Positions 7,363 through 14,616 of a stretch of 17,897 bases of DNA are shown piece by piece. The notes under the pieces are model-generated. The model was not told the origin of the DNA, did no database searches, and was given only the letters and a program-made list of their open reading frames with translations. The DNA lies in NCBI GenBank assembly GCA_023433775.1, contig JAEYTY010000035.1, positions 1-17,897 of the forward strand. The letters are read 5' to 3'. Position 1 is the stretch's first letter; each line of letters opens with the position of its first letter. Origin of the DNA: Pseudomonadota bacterium. Lineage in GTDB: Bacteria > Pseudomonadota > Alphaproteobacteria > Rhizobiales > Devosiaceae. The position numbers and the translations under genes were made by a program.

Positions 7363-8202
7363 ATGTCCCAACCGCCCCGCCTGTTCGATAGCGCCCAGAT
7401 CAGCCGCAATCTCGCCCGCCGCGCGGGTGGCAATGATTTCGTGCGCGATCTGGTGGTGGAAGACCTGAGCGACCGTCTCGGGGCGCTGCTGCGCGATTTT
7501 CCACGCGCCCTGCTGATCGGGCCGGATGCCAAGACTCTGCCCGAAACCCTTCACACGGGCAGCAGCGCGGTGAATTTCACCCGTATCGAGGCTTTCGTCG
7601 GCCCGGATGAATTCCCGCTGCTCCCCGAGGGGGAGCACGATCTCATCGTCACCCTGCTGCATTTGCAGGCGATCAATGACGTGCCCGGCTATCTCGCCCG
7701 CCTGCGCGCCAAGCTGGCGCCCGATGGCCTGCTGATGGCGGCCATTGTGGGTGGAGAAAGCCTCACCGAATTACGCGAGGCATTTCTTTCTGCCGATGTC
7801 ACCATTTCCGGCGGCGCCTCACCGCGCATTGCCCCGATGATGCAGGTGCGCGATGGCGGCGCCCTGCTGCAACGCGCCGGCTTTGCCCTGCCGGTCGCCG
7901 ATGTCGAAACCCACAAGGTGCGCTATTCGAGCCCCTTTGCCCTGATGGCAGAGCTCAAAGCGCTCGGCGCATCCAACCCGCTCGCCGACCGCCCAAAACG
8001 CTTTGCGACCCGCACCCTTCTGGCCGCCGCGGCAGAAGCCTATGCCGAGCGCGACGCCGACCCCGATGGCCGCGTCCGCGCCACGCTCGAAATCATCTGG
8101 CTCGCCGGCTGGGTGCCGCATGAAAGCCAGCAAAAACCACTACGGCCAGGCAGCGCGACGACCAGACTACGCGACGTTCTGAATGGAGGGGAGAATCCAT
8201 GA
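7363..8202 (+). CDS. NDUFAF5-like SAM-methyltransferase-fold protein
   Basis: A 279-residue protein with the class I methyltransferase fold that resembles mitochondrial complex I assembly factor NDUFAF5 and its alphaproteobacterial relatives. The opening LFDSAQISRNLARRA, the core LLHLQAINDVPGYLARLRAKLAPDGLLMAAIVGGESLTELR segment (read in pieces) and the ending GWVPHESQQKPLRPGSA (from about residue 249) match that group. The glycine-rich SAM-binding motif I is poorly kept: residues 49-63 read ALLIGPDAKTLPETL. Human NDUFAF5 is reported to hydroxylate an arginine of the NDUFS7 subunit, so a complex I maturation role is possible but only inferred. The stop overlaps the next start in ATGA, coupling it to the GST gene. 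Confidence 0.9.
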   Translation: MSQPPRLFDSAQISRNLARRAGGNDFVRDLVVEDLSDRLGALLRDFPRALLIGPDAKTLPETLHTGSSAVNFTRIEAFVGPDEFPLLPEGEHDLIVTLLHLQAINDVPGYLARLRAKLAPDGLLMAAIVGGESLTELREAFLSADVTISGGASPRIAPMMQVRDGGALLQRAGFALPVADVETHKVRYSSPFALMAELKALGASNPLADRPKRFATRTLLAAAAEAYAERDADPDGRVRATLEIIWLAGWVPHESQQKPLRPGSATTRLRDVLNGGENP

Positions 8203-8846
8203 CGCTGACCGTGTGGGGACGAAAAACCTCGGCCAATGTACAGGCGCTGATGTGGGGCATCGGCGAGCTTGGTCTCGAATTTGAGCGGCACGATATCGGC
8301 CATATCCATGGTGGCAATGACACGCCGGAATTTCTTGCGATGAATCCCAATGGGCTCGTGCCAGTGCTGCGCGACGGTGATAATCCGCCACTCTGGGAAA
8401 CAGGAGCGATCCTGCGCTATCTGGCCAACCAGTATGGGGCGGCGCCATTCTGGCCGAGTGATCCGCACGCCCGCGCACAGATCGACAAATGGGCCGAATG
8501 GGCCAAGATCAACGCAACACGGGCTTTTACCGTCCCCATCTTTTGGCAGGTGGTGCGCACAGCGCCTTCTCGGCAAGACCCCAAGGCCATTACCCAAGCC
8601 ATTGCTGACTTTGATGCCGTCCTGGCCATTGCAGACGCGCAACTGGCCAAGAATGCCTTTCTGGCCGGCCCCGATTTCACCCTGGCCGACATCCAGTTCG
8701 GCCATATTCTCTACCGCTATTACGACATGATGATTGAGCGACCCAAAAGGCCGCATGTCGAGCGCTATTATCAGGCGCTAACGGCGCGCGCCGCATATAG
8801 GGAGCACGTCATGGTCTCCTACGAACCGATGCGGGTGCGCGACTAG
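8199..8846 (+). CDS. Glutathione S-transferase family protein
   Basis: A cytoplasmic GST-fold protein of 215 residues. The N-terminal thioredoxin-like domain (1-80) has WGRKTSANVQALMW, with S11 or N13 where the glutathione-activating residue usually sits. The cis-proline segment GLVPVL (P55) and the gamma-glutamyl-binding ETGAILRYLA (67-76) follow. The all-helical C-terminal domain contains FLAGPDFTLADIQFGHILYRYY, the usual N-capping box region. Its ATG overlaps the stop of the methyltransferase-like gene (ATGA, 8199-8202), so the two are translated together. The substrate is unknown; many bacterial GSTs of this type have no established reaction. The pair ends at a strong terminator. Confidence 0.94.
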   Translation: MTLTVWGRKTSANVQALMWGIGELGLEFERHDIGHIHGGNDTPEFLAMNPNGLVPVLRDGDNPPLWETGAILRYLANQYGAAPFWPSDPHARAQIDKWAEWAKINATRAFTVPIFWQVVRTAPSRQDPKAITQAIADFDAVLAIADAQLAKNAFLAGPDFTLADIQFGHILYRYYDMMIERPKRPHVERYYQALTARAAYREHVMVSYEPMRVRD

Positions 8847-8855
8847 ACAAACAAA

Positions 8856-8885
8856 AAGGCCGGTGTCACCACCGGCCTTCTTTTA
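8856..8885. terminator. Bidirectional intrinsic terminator between GST gene and carD
   Basis: AAGGCCGGTG (8856-8865) pairs perfectly with CACCGGCCTT (8870-8879) around a TCAC loop. On the plus strand it is followed by CTTTTATT and on the minus strand by TTTGTTTG, so it can stop transcription of both convergent genes. Confidence 0.93.
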
Positions 8886-8904
8886 TTCTATGAGGACAGC
8901 GCTT

Positions 8905-9471
8905 TTACGCAGCTTCCTCGTCGCTTTCGGCTTCGGCCGCGTCGGCCTTGGTGCGGCGCGGGCTCTTGGCCAGGTTCTTTTCGATCAGCTGCACGGATTC
9001 GGTCAGGGTCAGCTTGTTGACCACGCCGATTTCGCGGCTCATGCGGTCCATGGCCTGCTCGAACAGCTGGCGCTCGGAATAGGACTGCTCGGGCTGCTCT
9101 TCGGAACGATAAAGGTCGCGGACCACTTCGGAAATGGCAATGAGATCGCCCGAATTGATCTTGGCTTCATATTCCTGCGCGCGGCGCGACCACATGGTGC
9201 GCTTGACGCGTGCCCGGCCAGTCACTGTTTCCAGCGCGCGGGTCACTTCTTCTTCCTCGGCCAGCTTGCGCATCCCGACAGATTTGACCTTGGCCACGGG
9301 AACGCGCAGAGTCAGCTTGTCCTGTTCGAAACTGATCACGAACAGCTCAAGGGTCATGCCAGCAACTTCCTGCTCTTCGATGGCGACGATCACGCCGACG
9401 CCATGGGCAGGGTAGACGACAAACTCGCCGGTCTTGTACCCGAGCCGCTGCTGTGACTTCTTGACTACCAT
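8905..9471 (-). CDS. carD: CarD/CdnL family RNA polymerase-binding regulator
   Basis: CdnL/CarD binds the RNA polymerase beta subunit and stabilises open complexes at rRNA and other housekeeping promoters. From the ATG at 9471 (AAGGAG 9 bases upstream) the protein has 188 residues. The N-terminal RNA polymerase-interacting Tudor-like domain is about 10-67 (YKTGEFVVYPAHGVGVI, VPVAKVKSVGMR). The C-terminal helical DNA-binding domain is about 78-168 and includes W94 in VKRTMWSRRAQEYEAK, the position of the conserved tryptophan that wedges into the upstream fork of the bubble. An acidic Ala/Glu tail (AAEAESDEEAA) ends it; in Caulobacter the CdnL C-terminal end is a proteolysis signal, which may apply here. 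The frame is open 16 codons further upstream but that part is not family-like. It has a long leader with a terminator-like hairpin. Confidence 0.95.
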   Translation of the reverse strand: MVVKKSQQRLGYKTGEFVVYPAHGVGVIVAIEEQEVAGMTLELFVISFEQDKLTLRVPVAKVKSVGMRKLAEEEEVTRALETVTGRARVKRTMWSRRAQEYEAKINSGDLIAISEVVRDLYRSEEQPEQSYSERQLFEQAMDRMSREIGVVNKLTLTESVQLIEKNLAKSPRRTKADAAEAESDEEAA

Positions 9472-9631
9472 ATGCTGGAACTCCTTGTTGACGCCCCAAT
9501 GTCCGGTTCCCTGCGGCAAGGACCGACCATCATACTCTTACACACGCCCGAACCCCGGGCGCTCTGGCGCAGTGAAACCCCTGGCTGCCCCGGTCCGCTT
9601 AACGGGAACGCCATGCAACTATTGATGTTGT

Positions 9632-9658
9632 GTCAAAAAAATCGTGCCCTACGGCACG
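9632..9658 (-). terminator. Intrinsic terminator or attenuator upstream of carD
   Basis: Read on the minus strand, CGTGCC (9658-9653) and GGCACG (9648-9643) form a perfect 6-pair stem around GTAG, followed by A and seven Ts (9641-9635). It lies 164 bases before the carD start and about 170 bases past the fdxA stop. It could end the fdxA transcript, or attenuate carD if carD is transcribed from the promoter proposed at 9692-9720. Confidence 0.75.
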
Positions 9659-9691
9659 TGCTGGGTGACGGGCTGAACTGCATATGGCCTG

Positions 9692-9720
9692 ACCATAGCA
9701 TAAAAATTCAGCAAAATCAA
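9692..9720 (-). promoter_or_regulatory. Candidate sigma70-type promoter facing carD
   Basis: On the minus strand TTGATT (9720-9715) and TATGGT (9697-9692) are 17 bases apart in an A/T-rich island unlike the surrounding DNA. Transcription would start near 9685 and run into the terminator at 9658-9632 about 30 bases later. GAATC (GANTC) sites lie upstream at 9728-9732 and 9762-9766. This is a visual match only. Confidence 0.4.
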
Positions 9721-9827
9721 AATTAACGAATCAGCAAGACTTAATGCGCCGCTAAAGCGCAGAATCGTCAGCCGTCTGGGCAAAGAAATCCCGGCCGGAT
9801 AAGCCTTTGCGGGCCGGCTCGATAACT

Positions 9828-10166
9828 TTAGTCGCCTTCGCCCGGCGCTTCGGAGAAATATTTCCCGAGCTTGCCTTCTTCCCCGTCCCGCTCCTTGGAT
9901 TCGGGCAGTGGATCGCGCCGTTCGGTCAGGTTCGGCCAGATCGAAGCGAACTTGGTGTTGAGCGCCAGCCATTCATCAAGACCGCTTTCGGTATCTGGCT
10001 TGATGGCTTCGGCGGGGCATTCGGGTTCGCACACGCCGCAGTCGATGCACTCGTCCGGATGGATGACCAGCATGTTCTCGCCTTCATAGAAGCAGTCCAC
10101 CGGACACACTTCCACACAGTCGGTATATTTGCAGGCGATACAATTGTCGGTGACGATATAGGTCAT
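9828..10166 (-). CDS. fdxA: 7Fe ferredoxin FdxA
   Basis: A small cytoplasmic electron carrier of 112 residues with one [3Fe-4S] and one [4Fe-4S] cluster, the FdxA/FdII type of Azotobacter and alphaproteobacteria. Cysteines are at 9, 12, 17, 21 and 25 (CIACKYTDCVEVCPVDC) and 40, 43, 46 and 50 (CIDCGVCEPEC), followed by PAEAI. The C-terminal extension NTKFASIWPNLTERRDPLPE is typical of this group and wraps the core. ATG start at 10166, giving the invariant MTYIVTDNC. It sits between the S4-protein gene and carD on the same strand, an order I recognise from other Hyphomicrobiales. Its redox partner is not identifiable from the window. The 356 bases to carD suggest carD also has its own promoter. 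Confidence 0.97.
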   Translation of the reverse strand: MTYIVTDNCIACKYTDCVEVCPVDCFYEGENMLVIHPDECIDCGVCEPECPAEAIKPDTESGLDEWLALNTKFASIWPNLTERRDPLPESKERDGEEGKLGKYFSEAPGEGD

Positions 10167-10348
10167 CTTGGCAGACGTTCCCGCGCTTGGGTGCCGCGCC
10201 TGGGGGAAGACACGCGGCCGCTCTCAACGGGTCCGGTGCTAAACCGTTTTTGGCAGCGCTGCAAGTGCAGGACGGCGGACGCTTTGGCGCAGTTCTGCCC
10301 GCGGGCGAAATGCCATACCGCAGGCAGCGCTATCGGGGCGAAACCGGC

Positions 10349-10759
10349 TCAATCCTCATCGCTATTACGCAGGCGATCGGTATCGCGCCGTTCCTTTTTG
10401 GTCGGTCGCCCTGCCCCCGCGGGCCGTTCCGCAATCGCTGCGTCATAGGGGCTGAGTTCGGCCTTCGGCACGGGTGGCGGCGACAGGTCCTCGTAAAGAC
10501 CCTGTGCCTCGCTGGCCGGACCGCGCCGCGTGCCGGCATCGAGAATGCGCCAGACCAAAACCCGGCCATGCAGCGCCATGGTCAGCACATCGCCCGCCCC
10601 GACCTTGTAGTCGCTACGCTCGGTGCGCTCCGAATTGACGCGAATAGCGCCCGTTTCGATGATTTTTTGCGCCAGCGTGCGCGACTTCACCGCACGCGAG
10701 AAAAACAGGAACCGGTCGAGCCGCTCCTTGCGGATCGGCGTGGCGACCGGCCCCGTCAA
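10349..10759 (-). CDS. S4-domain RNA-binding protein, Hsp15-like
   Basis: A 136-residue basic protein. The S4 RNA-binding domain occupies about residues 11-60 (RLDRFLFFSRAVKSRTLAQKIIETGAIRVN in outline), followed by DYKVGAGDVLTMALHGRVLVWRILDAG. The C-terminal PTKKERRDTDRLR is the lysine/arginine end common to the HslR/Hsp15 group. Hsp15 of E. coli binds 50S subunits carrying stalled nascent chains; a similar role here is inferred. The start is a TTG at 10759, two bases after the helicase stop codon; no ATG or GTG in a suitable position is available, and the tight spacing suggests translation coupled to the helicase gene. Confidence 0.9.
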   Translation of the reverse strand: MTGPVATPIRKERLDRFLFFSRAVKSRTLAQKIIETGAIRVNSERTERSDYKVGAGDVLTMALHGRVLVWRILDAGTRRGPASEAQGLYEDLSPPPVPKAELSPYDAAIAERPAGAGRPTKKERRDTDRLRNSDED

Positions 10760-10761
10760 TT

Positions 10762-13734
10762 CTACTCGGTCTTGCCGCGCAGGGCGGCGAGCGCAGCGAA
10801 TGGGCTATCAGGATCAAATACCGGCTTGCGCTCCTCGCGAACCGGACGCTGACGCTCCGGCCTTTCGGGACGATCGGCCTTGTCGGGGCGCTTGTTGCGT
10901 CCCTCAGCCGGCCTGCCGCGCGCAGCGGCGGGCATGAGGGCCGCTTCGCCACGCTCATTGTCCGGCCGACGCTTGCTCGGCCCGCGCTGACGGTCCGGGC
11001 GACGGCCCTGTACCTGGCCTTCGCCCTCACCGGCATTGTCGCGACGGCGCGGTTCATGCCGGCGCTGGTCATTGCGGCGCCCACCGGGGAACCAGACCTC
11101 GTCAAATTCGGTCTCGGCAGGCGCAGCATCGGCTGGCGCCGCATCGGGCACGGGCGCATCGACCGGGACGGCCTCGGGCGCAGCGACAGGCTCAACCACC
11201 TCGTCTGCGGCCTCAAGGCTGGCTGGATTTTCGTCCAGCACCTCAGCCAGGGCTGCGGTTTCCGAAGAGGCCTCAGCGGGGGTCGGCACCGCAACCTTTG
11301 GCGTGCGCCGCACGCGATAGCCCAGCGAGGTTAGGATCGAGGCAAAATCATCGCCCGAGCAACCGAGCAGGCTGGTCATTTCCACGGTCACGCGGAAGCC
11401 ATTGCCCTCGGCAGCGCCATTGGGCAATTCGCCCTGATAGGGCCGGCTGGCGTCGAGCGCGATCAGCGGACGGATGATATCGGCCAGTCGCTCGAGAATA
11501 TCGACGCGCACCGCGCGGCTGCCCGCCACCTTGAAACCGGCAATTTCATAAAGCCGCGTATCGACTTCGGGATCGACAACAAAGGAAGTGCGGCCAGACA
11601 GCACGATATGGGGAATGTCAGTAACGCCCGGCTGGCGCACGCCGCCATTCTTCAGCGCAAAGAGGATCAGCGCCAGCTCGCGCGGCGCGGGCTTGAGGCT
11701 CATCGGCACATAGATGTGGTAGGCGCCGAACTTGATGCCCAGCTTGCGCATCTTGCCGCGCACGTCCTGATCCAGCGCCTTGACCTCGTCGGCCACGTTT
11801 GCACGCGGCAAGAGGCCGAGATGTTCGAAGAGCTGATAACCGATGCCACGGCCCGTGCCGTCGAGATCGGCAGGCGCTTCGAGCGACATGACGGGCTCAA
11901 GCACTGTATTGATATGATGGCGCAGCCACAGGCTGAGGCGGTCCTGCACCCGGTCGAGATCGGGGCCGGTCAGGGTTTCATCGGCCAGCATGATGATGCG
12001 GGGCCGGTAAAGGCTGTCGCCCTCGGCGAGTTCCGCCACCACTTCGCCGCGCCAGCGCAGGCGTCCGTCCGTGGCCAGAACGAATTCTTCATTGGGCGCC
12101 CCGGCAAGGCGCTCGGCACGATTGTGAATCTCCGGCGCCACCACCGAGTCGGCTGCACCGCGCAAGCCCTTGGTGTCCACATCGCCCTCATTGCGGGCCA
12201 GGGTGAAGCGGAAGCCTTCGAGCGTGCCGATGAGGTGGCCTTCCAGCCTGACTTCGCCGCGCTCATTGATCTCGGGAGATACCATACGTTTGTCTTTCAG
12301 GTGACGGAGCAGCACGCTCGTGCGTCGGTCGACGAATCGCTGGGTGAGACGCTCATGCAGCGCATCGCTCAGACGGTCCTCAATATCCCGGGTCTTTTCG
12401 CGCCAATATGCAGGGTCTTCAAGCCAGTTTTTGCGGTTAGCGACAAATGTCCAGGTTCGGATCTGCTTGATCCGGTTGCTCAGCGTATCAATATCGCCCT
12501 CGGCACTGTCGCAAAAGCGGACCTGCTCGGCAATCCAGTCTGCATTGACCACGTTTTTCCTGCGCAGGTCAGTATAGATCCGGGTGACGATCTCGCCATG
12601 GGCGGCGGGTGAAATCCCTTGATAATCAGGGATTTGGCAACATTCCCAGAGGAGTTTGACCGCATCGTGGCCACGCGCCAGCGGCCCGGCCTCGTTCCGC
12701 GCCAGAAATTCCATCGCCAATTGGTCAGTCGCCAGCGGCACACGGGTAAGATTTTTGTCCTGCGGAACAGCTTCGAGCGAGCGGCGCAGCGCTTCGAGCG
12801 ACGAAAAATCCAGCGCGCTGTTGCGCCATTGCAGCACTTTTATCGGGTCGAAATCGTGGGATTCGAGCTGGACGACCAGTTCCTCGTCAAAACCCTCGGT
12901 GCCGCCGGTGACGCCAAAGGTGCCGTTTCGGGCGTGGCGTCCGGCCCGGCCGGCAATCTGGCCCAGCTCCGCCGGGGTCAACGGACGGCTCTGGTGGCCG
13001 TCAAATTTGCTGTCGTCGGCAAAGGCGATGTGGTGGATGTCGAGATTGAGCCCCATGCCGATGGCGTCGGTGGCGACGAGAAAATCGACATCGCCATTCT
13101 GGTAGAGCTCGACCTGCGCATTGCGGGTGCGGGGCGAGAGCGCCCCCATCACCACCGCCGCCCCGCCGCGCTCGCGCCGGATCAATTCGGCAATGGCGTA
13201 AACCTGACGGGCCGAGAAGGCGACGATGGCGCTGCGGGTGGGCTGGCGCGAAATCTTCTTCGAGCCCGAATAGGTGAGCTGGGAGAAGCGGGGCCGCTCG
13301 ATGATCTCGGCGTGCGGCAACAGCCGGCGGATCACCGGCGCCATCGTGCCGGCGCCGAGCAGCAGCGTTTCGCGCAGGCCACGCATCTTGAGGATGCGGT
13401 CGGTGAACACATGGCCCCGATCAAAATCGATGGCGGTCTGGATTTCATCCACCGCGACGCAATCGACATGAATATCGGTGGGCATGGCCTCGACCGTCGC
13501 CACCCAATAGCGGGGCTTGGCGGGCACGATGCGCTCTTCGCCCGTCACCAGCGCCACCGCGCCTTCGCCAACCCGCTCGACAACACGGGAATAGACCTCG
13601 CGCGCCAGAAGACGCAGCGGCAGGCCGATCATCCCGGTGGGATGGGCCAACATGCGCTCGATGGCGTAATAGGTCTTGCCGGTATTGGTCGGGCCCAGAA
13701 TGGCCTTGACCGATTGTGAGGGAGCGAAGGTCAT
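10762..13734 (-). CDS. SUV3-like superfamily 2 RNA helicase
   Basis: A 990-residue helicase resembling mitochondrial SUV3. From the ATG at 13734, motif I is GPTNTGKT (14-21), motif II DEIQ (96-99) and motif VI QIAGRAGR (259-266), with ATDAIGMGLNL before it. The long middle part contains the SUV3-type C-terminal helical regions. The last 160 or so residues are low complexity: first an acidic Ala/Pro/Glu stretch, then DEVWFPGGRR, then a strongly basic Arg/Pro/Gly-rich tail, and finally DPDSPFAALAALRGKTE. SUV3 unwinds structured RNA for 3'-5' decay, so a role in RNA turnover or ribosome assembly is inferred. A TTG three codons upstream (13743) is an alternative start; neither has a clear ribosome binding site. 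It heads the helicase, S4, fdxA, carD block. Confidence 0.92.
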   Translation of the reverse strand: MTFAPSQSVKAILGPTNTGKTYYAIERMLAHPTGMIGLPLRLLAREVYSRVVERVGEGAVALVTGEERIVPAKPRYWVATVEAMPTDIHVDCVAVDEIQTAIDFDRGHVFTDRILKMRGLRETLLLGAGTMAPVIRRLLPHAEIIERPRFSQLTYSGSKKISRQPTRSAIVAFSARQVYAIAELIRRERGGAAVVMGALSPRTRNAQVELYQNGDVDFLVATDAIGMGLNLDIHHIAFADDSKFDGHQSRPLTPAELGQIAGRAGRHARNGTFGVTGGTEGFDEELVVQLESHDFDPIKVLQWRNSALDFSSLEALRRSLEAVPQDKNLTRVPLATDQLAMEFLARNEAGPLARGHDAVKLLWECCQIPDYQGISPAAHGEIVTRIYTDLRRKNVVNADWIAEQVRFCDSAEGDIDTLSNRIKQIRTWTFVANRKNWLEDPAYWREKTRDIEDRLSDALHERLTQRFVDRRTSVLLRHLKDKRMVSPEINERGEVRLEGHLIGTLEGFRFTLARNEGDVDTKGLRGAADSVVAPEIHNRAERLAGAPNEEFVLATDGRLRWRGEVVAELAEGDSLYRPRIIMLADETLTGPDLDRVQDRLSLWLRHHINTVLEPVMSLEAPADLDGTGRGIGYQLFEHLGLLPRANVADEVKALDQDVRGKMRKLGIKFGAYHIYVPMSLKPAPRELALILFALKNGGVRQPGVTDIPHIVLSGRTSFVVDPEVDTRLYEIAGFKVAGSRAVRVDILERLADIIRPLIALDASRPYQGELPNGAAEGNGFRVTVEMTSLLGCSGDDFASILTSLGYRVRRTPKVAVPTPAEASSETAALAEVLDENPASLEAADEVVEPVAAPEAVPVDAPVPDAAPADAAPAETEFDEVWFPGGRRNDQRRHEPRRRDNAGEGEGQVQGRRPDRQRGPSKRRPDNERGEAALMPAAARGRPAEGRNKRPDKADRPERPERQRPVREERKPVFDPDSPFAALAALRGKTE

Positions 13735-13845
13735 TGCGGCCAATGTAGTGGGTCGCTGTTGCAGTTGCGAGAGGCAGCAATGACTTGTCCCGCGAAAGGA
13801 CAGGCTGGCTGATCAATTCTTTCAGTCTTTAACACTGAGAACAAG

Positions 13846-13925
13846 AAACGAACAAACCAGCATCGAATCGGCGCGACTCACCGAATCCGGATTCGTTCCC
13901 TACGAGATATGGTGGTACGCTGCGC
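13846..13925 (+). repeat. Diverged intergenic repeat, copy A
   Basis: This stretch aligns by eye with 14617-14695: both contain ACGAACA, then GAATC, then GACTC 10-11 bases on, then ATCCGG, TT, GTTCCC and ATATGGTG in the same order with few small gaps. Copy A carries the perfect 14-base palindrome CGAATCCGGATTCG (13882-13895), reduced to an imperfect AAATCCGGCTTT in copy B. The two copies lie on either side of the SnoaL-like gene in the same orientation. Confidence 0.55.
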
Positions 13926-13931
13926 CGATTC
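13865..13931. promoter_or_regulatory. Cluster of five GANTC (CcrM-type) methylation sites
   Basis: GAATC 13865-13869, GACTC 13875-13879, GAATC 13883-13887, GATTC 13890-13894 and GATTC 13927-13931. Two of them form the palindrome CGAATCCGGATTCG. In alphaproteobacteria GANTC is methylated by the cell-cycle methyltransferase CcrM, and clustered sites in promoters can make transcription depend on replication. The cluster begins about 130 bases upstream of the helicase start. Confidence 0.6.
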
Positions 13932-14218
13932 TGCACAAGCAAGCCCGGGACGGCTGAGGCAGCGCTGCTTTTGGCCCCATATCCCGTTCAACTCCCTTGC
14001 CATTCGGTAAAATTCGCCCCGATCCGCCTGAATATGAAGGCCGGGTAAATCCATGCCGGGCAAAGATTTTTTGGCCATTATTCAGAGATGCCAGCTTTGC
14101 CTTGGGCGTATCGGGAGCGGATTGACGAAAAACCGCATTGACGTGCCGCTATGGGACAGGTGGCGTGCTGACAGCATCTGACGCGTAGGGGCGTGAATGT
14201 GTGGTCAAGGAGACGTCC

Positions 14219-14551
14219 ATGACCACTTATGACCTTGCCAGCCTGCCCCTGCCGATCGCGCAATATTTCGCCACCTCCGGACAAGGAGAGGCCGCCCGGC
14301 TCTTTGCCGCTGAGGCGGTGGTTGTCGATGAAGGCAGGACCCACAAAGGCCTCCCGCAGATCATCGCCTGGCTCGACGACGTCGAGCATCGCTATCACCC
14401 GCGCTACCGTCTCAAACAGGCCAGCCATGACCAGCAGAGACACATCGTGACGTTTGAAGTGTCAGGCACCTTCCCGGGCAGCCCGGCAACACTCCGTCAA
14501 AGCTTCGCTCTGAGCGATGATGGCAAGATAGCGCATCTACAGACGCTTTGA
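14219..14551 (+). CDS. SnoaL/NTF2-like small protein
   Basis: A 110-residue protein that looks like the SnoaL-like/NTF2-like cone fold, which serves in many enzymes and ligand-binding proteins. Typical features are the first helix IAQYFATSGQGEAARLFAAEAVVVDEG (residues about 13-38, read in outline), the GLPQIIAWLDDV helix, and the late strands HIVTFEVSGTFPGSPATLRQSFALSDDGKIAHLQ. The ATG at 14219 is preferred because AAGGAG lies 6 bases upstream; a GTG six codons earlier is in frame but overlaps that site. No catalytic residues can be assigned. It stands alone, flanked on both sides by long non-coding stretches with related repeat sequence, which is unusual for this gene-dense window. Confidence 0.85.
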   Translation: MTTYDLASLPLPIAQYFATSGQGEAARLFAAEAVVVDEGRTHKGLPQIIAWLDDVEHRYHPRYRLKQASHDQQRHIVTFEVSGTFPGSPATLRQSFALSDDGKIAHLQTL

Positions 14552-14616
14552 CCTGTCCCATTCCGGCACCGGGACGGCCTCCCAGCCGCCCCGGCTTTAG
14601 CTTTTGGCCCAAACCC

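Larger units (their letters stand above)
13735..14218. other. Divergent intergenic region with a GANTC-site cluster
   Basis: About 480 bases between the helicase start (minus strand) and the SnoaL-like gene start (plus strand). It holds five GANTC sites within 13865-13931 and repeat copy A (13846-13925). On the helicase side are a weak minus-strand promoter candidate (GAACAA 13839-13844 and ATTCTT 13816-13821 as read on the plus strand, 17 bases apart) and a small hairpin at 13821-13840. A 66-codon minus-strand frame here (13878-14078) is not convincing as a gene. No RNA gene was recognised. Confidence 0.6.

Noticed and set aside
6508..7662. A 384-codon minus-strand frame as full-length comF
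   Set aside because: Its first 116 codons lie within the opposite-strand methyltransferase gene and do not resemble ComF; the start was set at 7314.
13878..14078. A 66-codon minus-strand frame in the helicase/SnoaL intergenic region
   Set aside because: No family resemblance and no convincing ribosome binding site, and it overlaps the GANTC/repeat element.
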